Below, one piece after another: positions 7,455-15,534 of a stretch of 19,022 bases of DNA. Source of the DNA: Deltaproteobacteria bacterium UBA2957 (GTDB taxonomy: Bacteria > Myxococcota_A > UBA796); contig DEBL01000323.1 in the NCBI GenBank assembly GCA_002348535.1, positions 1 to 19,022 of the forward strand, in the 5' to 3' direction. The position numbers were made by a program, and so were the translations under genes. The number at the start of each line of letters is the position of its first letter. The stretch's first letter is position 1. The notes beneath the pieces were generated by a model. It made no database searches. It was not told where the DNA came from and saw only the letters and a list, made by a program, of their open reading frames with translations.

Positions 7455-8077
7455 CGGACAATCTCCTTTGCGTTGATGCGTTGAAGTCGTTCGATGCTGG
7501 TGCCGGGGATGGCCTTTCCGTCCCATCCCGCTTTCACACGGGCCTGAATCGTCGCCTCGAGGTCTGTCAAAAACAGGCGCTTGTCTTCGTCCGGCAAGGG
7601 CAGGAAGCGGTGGTCAAAGTGCTGCCCGGGCGCAGGGTTGAACCGCTGAGCAATCGTCTTCCGGGAGTAGGGGTCGAGGCGAAGTGTGTACTTTCCTTGG
7701 CTCATCCCGATGGTGGAAATCCGGCCGGATCCGAGTTGCTCCAAGAAGAACACGCCTTCCTCACCGGCACTGAACTTCGCGCCGCCGACAACGATCGAAA
7801 CGTTTCGACCGAACTGGCCGCCGACTTGGTCAATCACCACTGCGACCTGTGACGGGTCGCCCTTGTAGGTTTCGCTGACCTCCAGTTGTGCGCGAGTCCA
7901 TACCACGCCGTTTTCATCTTCTTCGGCCCACACCTCGGTGATGGTGCCGCGAACAATCGTGTCGGCGGCATCGACCATCTGGTGAGTGCTCAACTGCACC
8001 ATCGTGGTTGCCTTGGCTGTCGGGCTCACGCCTGCGATGCAGGCGGCCAGCAGAGCAACGGTCAATCTCTTCTTCAT
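7451..8077 (-). CDS. Exported protein of unknown function, partner of the metalloprotease
   Basis: This 208-residue protein has a signal peptide (about 1-23, cleavage near AKA). The mature part opens with TMVQLSTHQMVDAADTIVRG and goes on with alternating beta-strand-like stretches (VRGTITEVW, RAQLEVSETYKG, VAVVIDQVGGQFG, EEGVFFLEQLGSGR, SQGKYTLRLDP). It has no cysteine outside the signal peptide and no recognisable catalytic motif. I recall similar exported proteins in Myxococcota genomes beside matrixin-like proteases, but no function is established that I can name. It overlaps the protease start by 4 nt, so the two are translationally coupled and may work together, for example as inhibitor, chaperone or cargo; that is inference. 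The ATG follows GGGAG by 7 nt. Confidence 0.83.
   Translation of the reverse strand: MKKRLTVALLAACIAGVSPTAKATTMVQLSTHQMVDAADTIVRGTITEVWAEEDENGVVWTRAQLEVSETYKGDPSQVAVVIDQVGGQFGRNVSIVVGGAKFSAGEEGVFFLEQLGSGRISTIGMSQGKYTLRLDPYSRKTIAQRFNPAPGQHFDHRFLPLPDEDKRLFLTDLEATIQARVKAGWDGKAIPGTSIERLQRINAKEIVR
7463..7468 (-). promoter_or_regulatory. Shine-Dalgarno that fixes the metalloprotease start
   Basis: AAGGAG on the minus strand lies 8 nt before the ATG at 7454, inside the last codons of the upstream gene. It selects the overlapping start over the upstream ATG at 7526. Confidence 0.75.
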
Positions 8078-8183
8078 GGAACGCTCCCGTGAGTGATGCG
8101 TGCGGATTCAGAAAGACTGGAACGCACGTCGCTATGTAAGTCCGTAACACTAAGGTGAGCGCTCGGCAGTAACTGATGATTAG

Positions 8184-8213
8184 TTATCAATAAAGGTAGG
8201 TTAAAGCTATACT
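8184..8213 (+). promoter_or_regulatory. Candidate distal promoter of the TonB-receptor operon
   Basis: TTATCA (8184-8189) is followed after 18 bp by TATACT (8208-8213), matching consensus in 4 and 5 of 6 bases, in the only AT-rich part of the region. Transcription from here would leave a leader of about 200 nt before the receptor start. Confidence 0.4.
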
Positions 8214-8317
8214 TTTTTGGTGCGATCGGGTTGACATCTGCGGATGAAACGAGAACGTGGTAGGTACGAAGTCAACGAGGGGCTGCCGGCTCGTTTCGAA
8301 ACCAGCCATTGGTTTTC

Positions 8318-8345
8318 TTGACTGTCTGCACAACAACACCATAAG
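8318..8345 (+). promoter_or_regulatory. Candidate proximal promoter of the TonB-receptor operon
   Basis: TTGACT (8318-8323) is followed after 16 bp by CATAAG (8340-8345), matching consensus in 5 and 4 of 6 bases. A transcript from here would start near 8352 and carry both hairpin repeats in a leader of about 73 nt. Confidence 0.35.
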
Positions 8346-8373
8346 CCCTCCCAAAGTCTCGAATTGTTGAGCA

Positions 8374-8408
8374 ACGTCCCGAAAGGGACTCCACGTCCCG
8401 AAAGGGAC
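8374..8408 (+). repeat. Two identical hairpin-forming 16-mers upstream of the TonB receptor
   Basis: ACGTCCCGAAAGGGAC occurs at 8374-8389 and, perfectly, at 8393-8408, a 19-bp period. Each copy is an inverted repeat (GTCCC / GGGAC) around a GAAA loop, which in RNA is a GNRA tetraloop. The second copy ends 5 nt before the purine-rich ribosome binding site (AAGGAAGG, 8414-8421). Because the arms are identical, the two small hairpins could instead pair as one longer nested hairpin. It could be an RNA control element for the receptor or a tandem operator for a dimeric DNA-binding protein. Confidence 0.75.
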
Positions 8409-8424
8409 CGCCAAAGGAAGGGCC

Positions 8425-11139
8425 ATGCCCCGACTCATTACACTGCTGAAGTTGATTTTGATGATCGCCATCATCGCGCCAACCGCTGCGCTGGCGTCCG
8501 TGACATCGGGTACCGTAAAAGGTGTGGTTGTTGATGACGGTGGATTGCCGATCCCCGCGGTTTTGATCACTGTGTCTTCAGAAAACCTGATGGGCATTCG
8601 CTCGGTTGAGTCCGATGCCAACGGCCGTTTCTTTCTCGCTGAACTCCCTCCCGGCAACTATGAGTTGGTTGCTTCGAAGGCTGGGTTTACCAAGAAGACT
8701 TACCCGAAGTTGGGTGTGAATGTGGGGCGCAACACCATCTTGACCATCACGCTGCCGCTTCAGGAGTCGGGTGAGGAGATGGTTATCGAAGAAACCCGGC
8801 CGACCATCGACACCGAGTCGGCGACGCGCGGTTCTGTGTTGACCAAAGAATTCCTTGATCGGATCCCTGCTGGCCGGTCGTACCAACAAGCCGTCCAGAT
8901 GGCTGCGGGTGTCACTGGCGGTTCGAACGCCAACATCGGCGGTGCAAGCTCTAACGAAAACACGTACATGCTGGACGGTGTGAACATCACCGACCCGGTG
9001 ACTGGAACCTTCTCCCTAAACTTCAACTACGACGCGATTGAGCAGATCGAGGTTCTGACATCGGCCTTCGACCCAGAGTACGGATACAACCTTGGCGGGT
9101 CCATCAACGTGGTGACCCGGGGCGGCAGCAACAACCTCGAAGTAAACACTGGGGTCTACTACACCAACGGTAACTGGGCGCCCAAGATTGACGCTCGGTA
9201 CGCCGCAGATGGATACGAACTCGCTCCCACCGACTTTGACACCCAGTATGAAGTCATTCGCGCTGGGTCGACGGTGTCCGGCCCCATCGTTCGCGACAAG
9301 ATTTGGTACATCGCTTCGTACCAGTACACACGCTCGCTGATCTCCAACGTCGGTATTGACCTGCCGCGCGACTTCGATGGGCACTACGTATTCACCAAAC
9401 TGACGGCGCAACCCAGCGCCGCGCATCGATTCACCGTCATTGGCCAGACCGACCCTTCGGCGATCGACAACCTCGACCAGTCTGACCGGTTCGTGAAGCC
9501 GGAAGCGCAGTACCGTCAAGCCCAAGGAGGCTTTCTGACCTCGCTGCAATGGGACTGGTTCATTTCGCCAGAGATGTTCCTTGAGACCAAGTCACTGGTG
9601 CAGAAGTCGTACATCGAGCAGTATGCGGTGCCCTGCACCCACGACTCGGACCTTGGCTACCACCCCTGTGACCCTACAGAGTTGGAAAACAACATTGACT
9701 TCCTCACGCCGGCTCGCCTGGGTCAGTACAACGCATTCGACAGCGATAATGCAGGGTTTTTCCTATTCGATGACCGCTGGCGGGCCAGCGTGGAAAGCAA
9801 GTTTTCGCTGCTGCAGATGGAGTTGGGCGGAACGCACGATTTCAAGATTGGATTTGGGGCCGATACGACCGCGTGGGACAATGCCTACGGAAACAGCGGG
9901 AATGTCTATTTCTACGACCTCAACGCGATCACCTACGACCCAGACACCCTCCAGAACTACTACTGGGTGGAGAGCACAGGGGCCTACGAGTTCCGCTCGA
10001 CGGCCAACCACTGGGGTGCGTTCATTCAAGACGTATACAAGCCCATCGACAACCTGACCTTCCGGTTCGGTACTCGCTACGACAAGTCTGTGCTTCGCAA
10101 CGACGTGGGCGATGAGATCGTCAACGTGGGGCTCTGGGGTCCGCGCTTCAGTGTGATCTGGGACCCATGGGCGAACGGAAAGACGAAAATCGTGGGCTCT
10201 GCCGGGCGGTTCAACGACTCGGGTCGCTTGGCGGTTGCCAGCTTTATGGGTCAGTCCGGTAACGGGTACAAGCTCAACCTTGGCGAATACTTCGGCGAGT
10301 ACGAGTCTCCCGCCTCGAACAACTACATCTACCAACCGCTGAACAGCAAGCGCAGCGTGCAGGAGGGCGTCATTGCCCCGCACTCGGATGAGTTCAGCGT
10401 GGGTGGTGAGCGAGAGCTGATTCAAGACCTCGCCATGCAGCTGTACTTCACCGGAAAGTTCACTCGGAATTTGTGGGCGGCCGACGACCTCAACCTCATC
10501 TGGGATGAAGACGGATACAACGTTCTTGGCTCGCGAGATGGAACCTACGAGCAGGCATTGCGCCTGCGCAGTCCCAACATTGCCCAACGGAACTACTTCC
10601 GTACTGATTTCGGCCTGAAGCGAAACATGGCTGACCGGTGGGCCGTCGAAGGAAACTACTCGTTGACCTACTCCCGGGGTACGGTTCAGGGTTCACCATC
10701 AAGCGTTCTCGCTGTGTCCCCTCAGGTCAAGCACTACATCGATGGGTACCTCTTTACCGATGTCCGGCATGATGTGTCCGCAGGGTTCTCTTGGGACATC
10801 CCCAACGACCCGTGGACGACTCGGCTCGGTGGTGTGGTGTTCTACGAGAGCGGAAACCCCGAGAGCCGGTCCTACAGCGGCGGATACTTCAACGGGTCGA
10901 GCATGCTGAAGCAGACCGCGGGAACCTACGCACGCGAAGAGTCGTGGTGGACCATCAATCTTAAGGTGGACCAAGCGGTTCCGGTTCGGACCGGCAAGCT
11001 GTTCGCCGTGGCAGAGATTTACAACTTGCTGAACAACCGTCAGGGAGACTCGGCGGGTATTTCAGGTGACAACCGCTGGATTATTTATGGGCGACAAAAT
11101 CCAGTCGAAATGATGCTAGGCGCCCGGTACGAGTTCTAA
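8425..11139 (+). CDS. TonB-dependent outer-membrane receptor (Oar/CarboxypepD_reg type)
   Basis: This 904-residue protein has a signal peptide (about 1-24), a carboxypeptidase-regulatory-like beta domain (about 27-112, GTVKGVVVDDGG to LPPGNYELVASKAGF), a TonB-box-like EEMVIEET at 117-124, a plug domain (about 127-235, YMLDGVNITDP and GGSINVVTRGGS), and a long Tyr/Trp/Asn-rich beta barrel ending in the C-terminal Phe typical of outer-membrane proteins. It should import or bind a bulky ligand at the outer membrane using TonB energy; the ligand is unknown. A loop with two cysteines about 14 residues apart (PCTHDSD to HPCDP) may form an external disulfide. The ATG has an AAGGAAGG ribosome site. 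Two lipoprotein genes follow after 2 and 3 bp, which makes a SusCD-like receptor/lipoprotein arrangement plausible. The preference for AAC and TAC codons fits high expression. Confidence 0.92.
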   Translation: MPRLITLLKLILMIAIIAPTAALASVTSGTVKGVVVDDGGLPIPAVLITVSSENLMGIRSVESDANGRFFLAELPPGNYELVASKAGFTKKTYPKLGVNVGRNTILTITLPLQESGEEMVIEETRPTIDTESATRGSVLTKEFLDRIPAGRSYQQAVQMAAGVTGGSNANIGGASSNENTYMLDGVNITDPVTGTFSLNFNYDAIEQIEVLTSAFDPEYGYNLGGSINVVTRGGSNNLEVNTGVYYTNGNWAPKIDARYAADGYELAPTDFDTQYEVIRAGSTVSGPIVRDKIWYIASYQYTRSLISNVGIDLPRDFDGHYVFTKLTAQPSAAHRFTVIGQTDPSAIDNLDQSDRFVKPEAQYRQAQGGFLTSLQWDWFISPEMFLETKSLVQKSYIEQYAVPCTHDSDLGYHPCDPTELENNIDFLTPARLGQYNAFDSDNAGFFLFDDRWRASVESKFSLLQMELGGTHDFKIGFGADTTAWDNAYGNSGNVYFYDLNAITYDPDTLQNYYWVESTGAYEFRSTANHWGAFIQDVYKPIDNLTFRFGTRYDKSVLRNDVGDEIVNVGLWGPRFSVIWDPWANGKTKIVGSAGRFNDSGRLAVASFMGQSGNGYKLNLGEYFGEYESPASNNYIYQPLNSKRSVQEGVIAPHSDEFSVGGERELIQDLAMQLYFTGKFTRNLWAADDLNLIWDEDGYNVLGSRDGTYEQALRLRSPNIAQRNYFRTDFGLKRNMADRWAVEGNYSLTYSRGTVQGSPSSVLAVSPQVKHYIDGYLFTDVRHDVSAGFSWDIPNDPWTTRLGGVVFYESGNPESRSYSGGYFNGSSMLKQTAGTYAREESWWTINLKVDQAVPVRTGKLFAVAEIYNLLNNRQGDSAGISGDNRWIIYGRQNPVEMMLGARYEF

Positions 11140-11141
11140 TC

Positions 11142-12071
11142 ATGCGCACACTTACACTTGGTTTGGTTGGCCTCTCGTTCGGGGGCTGTACATACGAGGA
11201 AAACCTCCGCGAGAAGGACCTCACGGGCAAGGTTCGGATTCCGATTGAAGCGCTTGAATCGCTTCAGTTGATCGATTCAGACGGTACCCCCATTGTCGAC
11301 GGCGGCTTCACGGTCGATGAAGATGGGCAGCCCATTCTCGACATCACCGACCAGATGGGGCTCTTGGGACCCGTCTACCTCGGCGCGTTCCCGTCCACCG
11401 AAGAAGGGCTGTACGCATACCCGCACCCAGAGATGGGACCCATTCTCGATGCGGATCGGCCTGGGGACACCTACCCCTACGGCGGAACCTCGGTGGGTCG
11501 CTTTGACTATGCATGCTTTGAGCAGCTTCGCTGTAAAGTCGTGACCGGTCGGTATACCGACTACGATGGCATCATCGATTTCTTCGAGGACGTGGTTCAA
11601 GAGCCCATCATTGCCCCTGATGGATCGCCCGTGACCGACGCAAGCACCTACCAAGAGCATTGCTTCACGACCGAGTACGTGACGTCGAACGATGAGCTTT
11701 CGTTCATCGACGATGAGCCCGAAAAGAAGCAGTATGACACGTACTTCAAGCCCTACTTCACCTTGAACGCCGACGGCACGCACTACGTGGCCGACGTCAC
11801 CATCCCACACACCTTGGTCGTGGATGGCATGGAGTTGTGGGGGTGGGTCGACATGCCATCGGGTAGCTACAACTTCTCGACCTGCAATGAGTCAGAAGGC
11901 GATTACCACTACCGGTACACCGAGCAGTTCTACAAAGGGTCAAGCTTCCCCGACTTGTTGAACTTCCCCGGTCTGTACATCGACGAAGGCGACTGGATTG
12001 CTGAACCCTATGTGGTTGACGGTGCCGATAAAGACTTCGTTATTGATTTCTCTTTCAAGTTTGAGGACTGA
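11142..12071 (+). CDS. Lipoprotein of unknown function in TonB-receptor operon
   Basis: This 309-residue protein has a short signal peptide with a lipobox ending FGGC (Cys16); Phe at -3 is slightly off consensus. The mature part is acidic and beta-rich. It starts with a strand region (GKVRIPIEALESLQLIDSDG) and has four further cysteines in the middle and late part (YACFEQLRC, EHCFTTEY, FSTCNES), enough for two disulfides. It ends in an alternating hydrophobic strand (DKDFVIDFSFKFED). No known family is recognised. The start lies 2 bp after the receptor stop without a clear Shine-Dalgarno, so translation probably depends on the receptor gene. A surface or periplasmic partner that binds the receptor's ligand is the most economical idea, by analogy with SusD, but no sequence similarity to SusD is visible. 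Confidence 0.85.
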   Translation: MRTLTLGLVGLSFGGCTYEENLREKDLTGKVRIPIEALESLQLIDSDGTPIVDGGFTVDEDGQPILDITDQMGLLGPVYLGAFPSTEEGLYAYPHPEMGPILDADRPGDTYPYGGTSVGRFDYACFEQLRCKVVTGRYTDYDGIIDFFEDVVQEPIIAPDGSPVTDASTYQEHCFTTEYVTSNDELSFIDDEPEKKQYDTYFKPYFTLNADGTHYVADVTIPHTLVVDGMELWGWVDMPSGSYNFSTCNESEGDYHYRYTEQFYKGSSFPDLLNFPGLYIDEGDWIAEPYVVDGADKDFVIDFSFKFED

Positions 12072-12074
12072 GCC

Positions 12075-13145
12075 ATGGTTGGACTGGTCAGTGTAATAGT
12101 TTTTGGCCTTGTTGGCTGCGATCGCAACGCGAAGGACTTGGTCCCGACGCCATCGGATGACTACCTCGGAGTTATCGAGATTGGCGAATTGGAAGTGGTC
12201 GACCCGGACACGCTCAACAGCTTCATTGCGAAGCAGCAGGGTACGCTCGCCTACATCCAGCCCAACCTCGAGGACAGCGCGGGCGATCCGAAGTGGGATT
12301 CTGAAGACCCGGCATTGGATGGACTCACCGGCCAACAGCGCTACGACGCACATGTGGCCGCAACTGGAACCCTGCCCTACTTCTTTGGGCAGCTCGGCCA
12401 AGCCGATGCGGGCAAGAGAGGCGGTGCCACGTTTACCTTTGAAGGAACCGGCGATGAGTTGTGCATCGTTGTGGACCCGGAGACCGTGTTCTGGTCTCAG
12501 TCCATCGCTCCGGCCAATCGACAAGACAACTTCGCCTACCCCGACTACTACAACGATGACGGTGACCTCGACCTGTTTGCAGGATTGAGCAGCTACTACA
12601 CCGGGTCTCCAGGCGTCGAAATCGGCGACTTTACGGGCTTTTATACGGACTCCAAGGGCGAGACCGTCGAAATTGAATACGGTGAATGCTTCCAGTCGGG
12701 CGCGCAGACCGGCATGGACAACGCGCACGCTGGACGTGCCACGACCGAGTACTGCACCGTCGATACGGACCAGAAGGCGGGCGTTGAGTACACGGTGGTC
12801 CTCGACACCTTTAGCGTTCCACTGGATGATGGGGTGCTGTCGTTTGGTGTGGCTGTCGTGAACGAGCGGTGCTCGCGGATTGATAAGTCCGAGTGCTTCA
12901 TTCGCGGCGAGTCTCTCAACGCCAATGGGCAGACAAAGACCTGTACGGAGCGTCTTGAGGCGGCTCAGTGCGAGGGCCAACTCGGCGCATTCTGCTGTGC
13001 CAATCCCGAGATGTGTGGGGACGAGACGGCTGTGGATTCAGACCTCTGTGAGACCGTCTACGGCGAGGGAGAGGACGGAAACGCGCTTGACCGCGGCGCA
13101 TGGTGCGAGTCGACTGGTTTGTGCTGCAGCTACGACGACGAGTAG
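12075..13145 (+). CDS. Cysteine-rich lipoprotein of unknown function in TonB-receptor operon
   Basis: This 356-residue protein has a signal peptide with a consensus lipobox (LVGC, Cys15). The middle (about 85-260) contains beta-strand segments such as GGATFTFEGTGDELCIVVDP that could form a jelly-roll or lectin-like domain; this is tentative. The last 85 residues or so hold eleven cysteines, including FCCAN and LCCSYDDE, indicating a compact disulfide-rich domain outside the cytoplasm. The protein is strongly acidic. It starts 3 bp after the previous lipoprotein stop and is the last gene before the terminator at 13170-13194. No family is recognised. It probably sits on the outer membrane with the receptor. 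Confidence 0.85.
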   Translation: MVGLVSVIVFGLVGCDRNAKDLVPTPSDDYLGVIEIGELEVVDPDTLNSFIAKQQGTLAYIQPNLEDSAGDPKWDSEDPALDGLTGQQRYDAHVAATGTLPYFFGQLGQADAGKRGGATFTFEGTGDELCIVVDPETVFWSQSIAPANRQDNFAYPDYYNDDGDLDLFAGLSSYYTGSPGVEIGDFTGFYTDSKGETVEIEYGECFQSGAQTGMDNAHAGRATTEYCTVDTDQKAGVEYTVVLDTFSVPLDDGVLSFGVAVVNERCSRIDKSECFIRGESLNANGQTKTCTERLEAAQCEGQLGAFCCANPEMCGDETAVDSDLCETVYGEGEDGNALDRGAWCESTGLCCSYDDE

Positions 13146-13169
13146 ACCCGCCCATCCAACCGGCATCAG

Positions 13170-13194
13170 AGCGCCCTCCCGAGGGCGCTTTTTT
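13170..13194 (+). terminator. Intrinsic terminator of the TonB-receptor operon
   Basis: AGCGCCCT, loop CCCG, AGGGCGCT, directly followed by a run of six T (13189-13194, the first being the last stem base). It sits 25 bp after the lipoprotein stop and just before the end of the convergent gene at 13200. On the minus strand the stem is not followed by a T-run, so it mainly serves the plus strand. Confidence 0.92.
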
Positions 13195-13199
13195 GCGTA

Positions 13200-14297
13200 T
13201 TAGCGAGGCGACCGCAGAACCACAGGGGCGTCGGACTCTCCCGTTTGTATTCGGACGGCAGGACTCGGCCGGTCATTATCGGTGAGCACGAGGGTGGCGG
13301 ATTCGATGGACGGACCTCGCCATACCTTTCGAATGGATGTGGGACGGTCGACAGCAGTGTCGATTCCGAGCCATGCCCAGTCGATGGCGTTGTCCCGAAT
13401 CAGGACGAACTCGACCCCGCCGGTGGAATCAACGTTGGTTAAGATTTGTCGGGGCCCGTAAGCGGCCACGGTGCGAAAGCTCATTGCTCCGCTCGACGCA
13501 ATCACCGCAGCGACTGTTTTGGTGACGGTGCCTGCGGGGGAAGGGATGCACACCGGCACGACGAGGTGACCGCTGCTTGCGGTAGCGGCAGGACCACACG
13601 CGTACGATGAAGGCCAAGGAAAGGCGAGGCGGCGCGGTGCTGCATGCTCGGAGTGCGGTTTGGGCTGAACACCCCAGAGGCCGCCGTTCGCATCGGTCCA
13701 TGTGAACCATTGGTTTTGTCGCTGTTCGGTTCTCACAATACTGGCCTGCGCTTTGATGGTTCCCGTTGCCCGTCCAAGATACTGCAGCCGCTGTTTGTTC
13801 GTGATGAAGAGATCGGTGCCGCCTTCGGACCAAAAGCTGAGCACCGTTGAACGCGTCCCTGCCGTTTGGTCGACAGGTTGGGCGGTGTGTCGGTGGGTGG
13901 CCATGCCTTCCTCGGTAAGCTGCACGGCGTGAACGCTACCCGGAGCTCCAGCAATGGAGACGGTTACCGAGGCTGTTCCGGGTGACCACGTTTCCGACGT
14001 TGGAATCTCAAACGATGTGATTCGGCTCTCTCCAGACTGGAGTCGAATGGTGGTGCCCGGATCGGTGGTTGGTGCCGTGCTGTGAACGGTTCGTCGGATC
14101 CCCTTGGGATCGACGGTTTCAAACACGACAAGCCACGGCCGGTTGGTAAGATCGGGAACGGTGGTCGGTTGTTTGCCCGTGTTTTTGTAACGAACCGACA
14201 GGGTCAGGCGGTGCCCAGAAAGCCATCGATCGGACATCACGACATCGGCATGAATGCTGGCCCAAGCCGATGAAATGAGCCACAAAACCGCCGTCAC
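13200..14297 (-). CDS. Exported beta-rich protein of unknown function
   Basis: This protein of about 365 residues begins with a short hydrophobic signal sequence (TAVLWLISSAWA). The first part (about 20-125) looks like an immunoglobulin-like fold: RLTLSVRYKNTGKQPTTVPD, then LVVFETVDPKG and ASVTVSIAG. The rest (about 145-365) is a series of short beta segments, possibly propeller-like, with two nearby cysteines (YACGP and PVCIP) likely disulfide-bonded. No enzyme motif or family is recognised. The chosen GTG at 14297 overlaps the stop codon of the nucleotidyltransferase gene (GTGA) and is preceded by AAGGA 9 nt upstream. An ATG at 14318 would add seven residues before the hydrophobic segment and deepen the overlap. 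It is the last gene of the minus-strand operon. Confidence 0.8.
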   Translation of the reverse strand: MTAVLWLISSAWASIHADVVMSDRWLSGHRLTLSVRYKNTGKQPTTVPDLTNRPWLVVFETVDPKGIRRTVHSTAPTTDPGTTIRLQSGESRITSFEIPTSETWSPGTASVTVSIAGAPGSVHAVQLTEEGMATHRHTAQPVDQTAGTRSTVLSFWSEGGTDLFITNKQRLQYLGRATGTIKAQASIVRTEQRQNQWFTWTDANGGLWGVQPKPHSEHAAPRRLAFPWPSSYACGPAATASSGHLVVPVCIPSPAGTVTKTVAAVIASSGAMSFRTVAAYGPRQILTNVDSTGGVEFVLIRDNAIDWAWLGIDTAVDRPTSIRKVWRGPSIESATLVLTDNDRPSPAVRIQTGESDAPVVLRSPR

Positions 14298-15523
14298 TTG
14301 AGGTGGTCCTTCAGCCATATGATGGCCGCATCCCGTGTGGGGACACTGCCATCGATCTGCGCCTGTCGAACACGGCGGAGAATGCGACCAAACTGAGGTC
14401 CCTGCTCAATGCCGTGCTTGCGAAGGTCGGCTCCGCTTAGGAGGGTCGGCATCGGTTCGAGCGCGATGCCCAACTGATCCGCTCGGTCGAGGTTCGATAG
14501 GGCACTGCGGCTCCCGGATGCTGCATGAGCCACCGTACAGGCAAGATGCAGCTCTGTGGTGTCGGCCAGCTCACGAAGCGTCGGGTCGTCCGCGGCCGTG
14601 CTCAGCCGGGTGAGTACACCGATGGCCTCCATGACTCGTTTTCGAACCGGGTATCCATGCATTTTGAACAGGCTCAGACGGTCGAGGGTGGCCTCGCACT
14701 GGAGAGGGGTGGCGCGATGCAACAGGGTTGCCACCATCAACGCAATGGCTCGGCCGCTTCCGTTCATGGCTTCGCGGTGGGCCGCTGCCCGGTCCAACGC
14801 ATCGGCGACGGGTGTGGCCGGCAGGCTTGCGATGTCAGGCAAGACCTTGTCGACAATGCCAAGAGAGTGCATGAGCCCCCAACCGATGGACGGTACGGGT
14901 GCCTTCATCAGCAGTTTCTCCAACTCTCCCCAAATGCGCTCGGAAGGCAGATCAAACAGGTTCATGGACCGACAGAGCGCCCCGAGGTCGTCGTGCACTG
15001 AGAAGCCAAATCGAGCGGCAAACTGAACGACCCGCAAGGCACGCAAGGGGTCCTCCGTGAACGTGGCCGGGTCGACGGCTTGGAGGCGTCCCCGCTTGAG
15101 GTCCTGAATCCCGCCAAAGTAGTCGCGGTATTCATCCGTCAGCGGGTCGTATGCGATGGCATTTACGGTTAAATCCCGTCGCCTCGCGGCCGACTCCAAG
15201 CCCATGAACGGGTTTCCGATCACGACAATATCGGTGTGTGCTGTTCCGGACTGGGAGTCATGACGCGGGATCGATACGTCGATGGGTGCGCCTTGAATGA
15301 CAGCTTTGAATACGCCAAAGCTGCGTCCAATTTCGTTGACCGAGCCGAGCGACTTCAAGACGCCTTTCAAGTCATCGGCTTCCAGTCTGTGAACTTCGAC
15401 ATCATGGTCTTTGGAGTCGAGTCCGAGCAGGTGATCTCGGACGGCGCCGCCAACGATCCAAGCACGCCCGCCCCGATTCGCGACGGCTCTGCAGAGTTCA
15501 ATGATGGGCTGGGGCAGGTCCAT
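14294..15523 (-). CDS. cca: Class II CCA tRNA nucleotidyltransferase / poly(A) polymerase
   Basis: This 409-residue protein is a class II nucleotidyltransferase of the CCA-adding/poly(A) polymerase family. It shows the signature GGAVRD (25-30) followed by the catalytic metal-binding DHD (39-41), RRRDLTVNA (114-122) for nucleotide and template recognition, and EDPLRALRVVQFAARFGF just after. The C-terminal region contains the family's late segment GADLRKHGIEQGPQFGRILR. I see no HD-type catalytic motif, so no phosphohydrolase activity is implied. CCA addition to tRNA 3' ends is the likelier role given length and C-terminus, but poly(A) polymerase cannot be excluded by eye. The gene starts 11 bp after the phosphatase stop without a strong Shine-Dalgarno and ends in a GTGA overlap with the exported-protein gene. 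Confidence 0.88.
   Translation of the reverse strand: MDLPQPIIELCRAVANRGGRAWIVGGAVRDHLLGLDSKDHDVEVHRLEADDLKGVLKSLGSVNEIGRSFGVFKAVIQGAPIDVSIPRHDSQSGTAHTDIVVIGNPFMGLESAARRRDLTVNAIAYDPLTDEYRDYFGGIQDLKRGRLQAVDPATFTEDPLRALRVVQFAARFGFSVHDDLGALCRSMNLFDLPSERIWGELEKLLMKAPVPSIGWGLMHSLGIVDKVLPDIASLPATPVADALDRAAAHREAMNGSGRAIALMVATLLHRATPLQCEATLDRLSLFKMHGYPVRKRVMEAIGVLTRLSTAADDPTLRELADTTELHLACTVAHAASGSRSALSNLDRADQLGIALEPMPTLLSGADLRKHGIEQGPQFGRILRRVRQAQIDGSVPTRDAAIIWLKDHLK
14307..14311 (-). promoter_or_regulatory. Shine-Dalgarno that supports the GTG start at 14297
   Basis: AAGGA on the minus strand lies 9 nt before the GTG at 14297, within the last codons of the nucleotidyltransferase gene. It supports the GTGA overlapping start. 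Confidence 0.5.
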
Positions 15524-15534
15524 GGCCGACTAAC

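Larger units (their letters stand above)
8078..8424. other. Divergent intergenic region between secreted-protein and TonB-receptor operons
   Basis: This 347-bp stretch has no credible protein gene; the minus-strand ORF crossing 8187-8657 lies mostly over the receptor gene and lacks family features. It holds two candidate plus-strand promoters (8184-8213 and 8318-8345), an AT-rich patch at 8180-8218, and tandem hairpin repeats at 8374-8408. It must also contain the minus-strand promoter for the gene starting at 8077, but I could not pick a convincing one. Confidence 0.7.

Noticed and set aside
7451..7526. Extended metalloprotease N-terminus from 7526
   Set aside because: It would place 24 charged residues before the signal peptide; AAGGAG and the ATGA overlap support 7454.
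8231..8236. Perfect TTGACA -35 box in the divergent region
   Set aside because: No acceptable -10 hexamer occurs 16-18 bp downstream, so I did not list it as a promoter.
8374..8408. Possible minimal CRISPR array
   Set aside because: Only two 16-bp repeats with a 3-bp gap and no cas genes; the palindromic form and position suit a regulatory element.
8187..8657. 156-residue minus-strand ORF crossing the leader and start of the TonB receptor
   Set aside because: Its composition is unstructured, it has no homology features, and it overlaps the receptor signal peptide and regulatory domain.
11940..12980. 346-residue minus-strand ORF
   Set aside because: It is the complement of the two lipoprotein genes, which have lipoboxes, tight spacing and a terminator; the minus frame has none of these.
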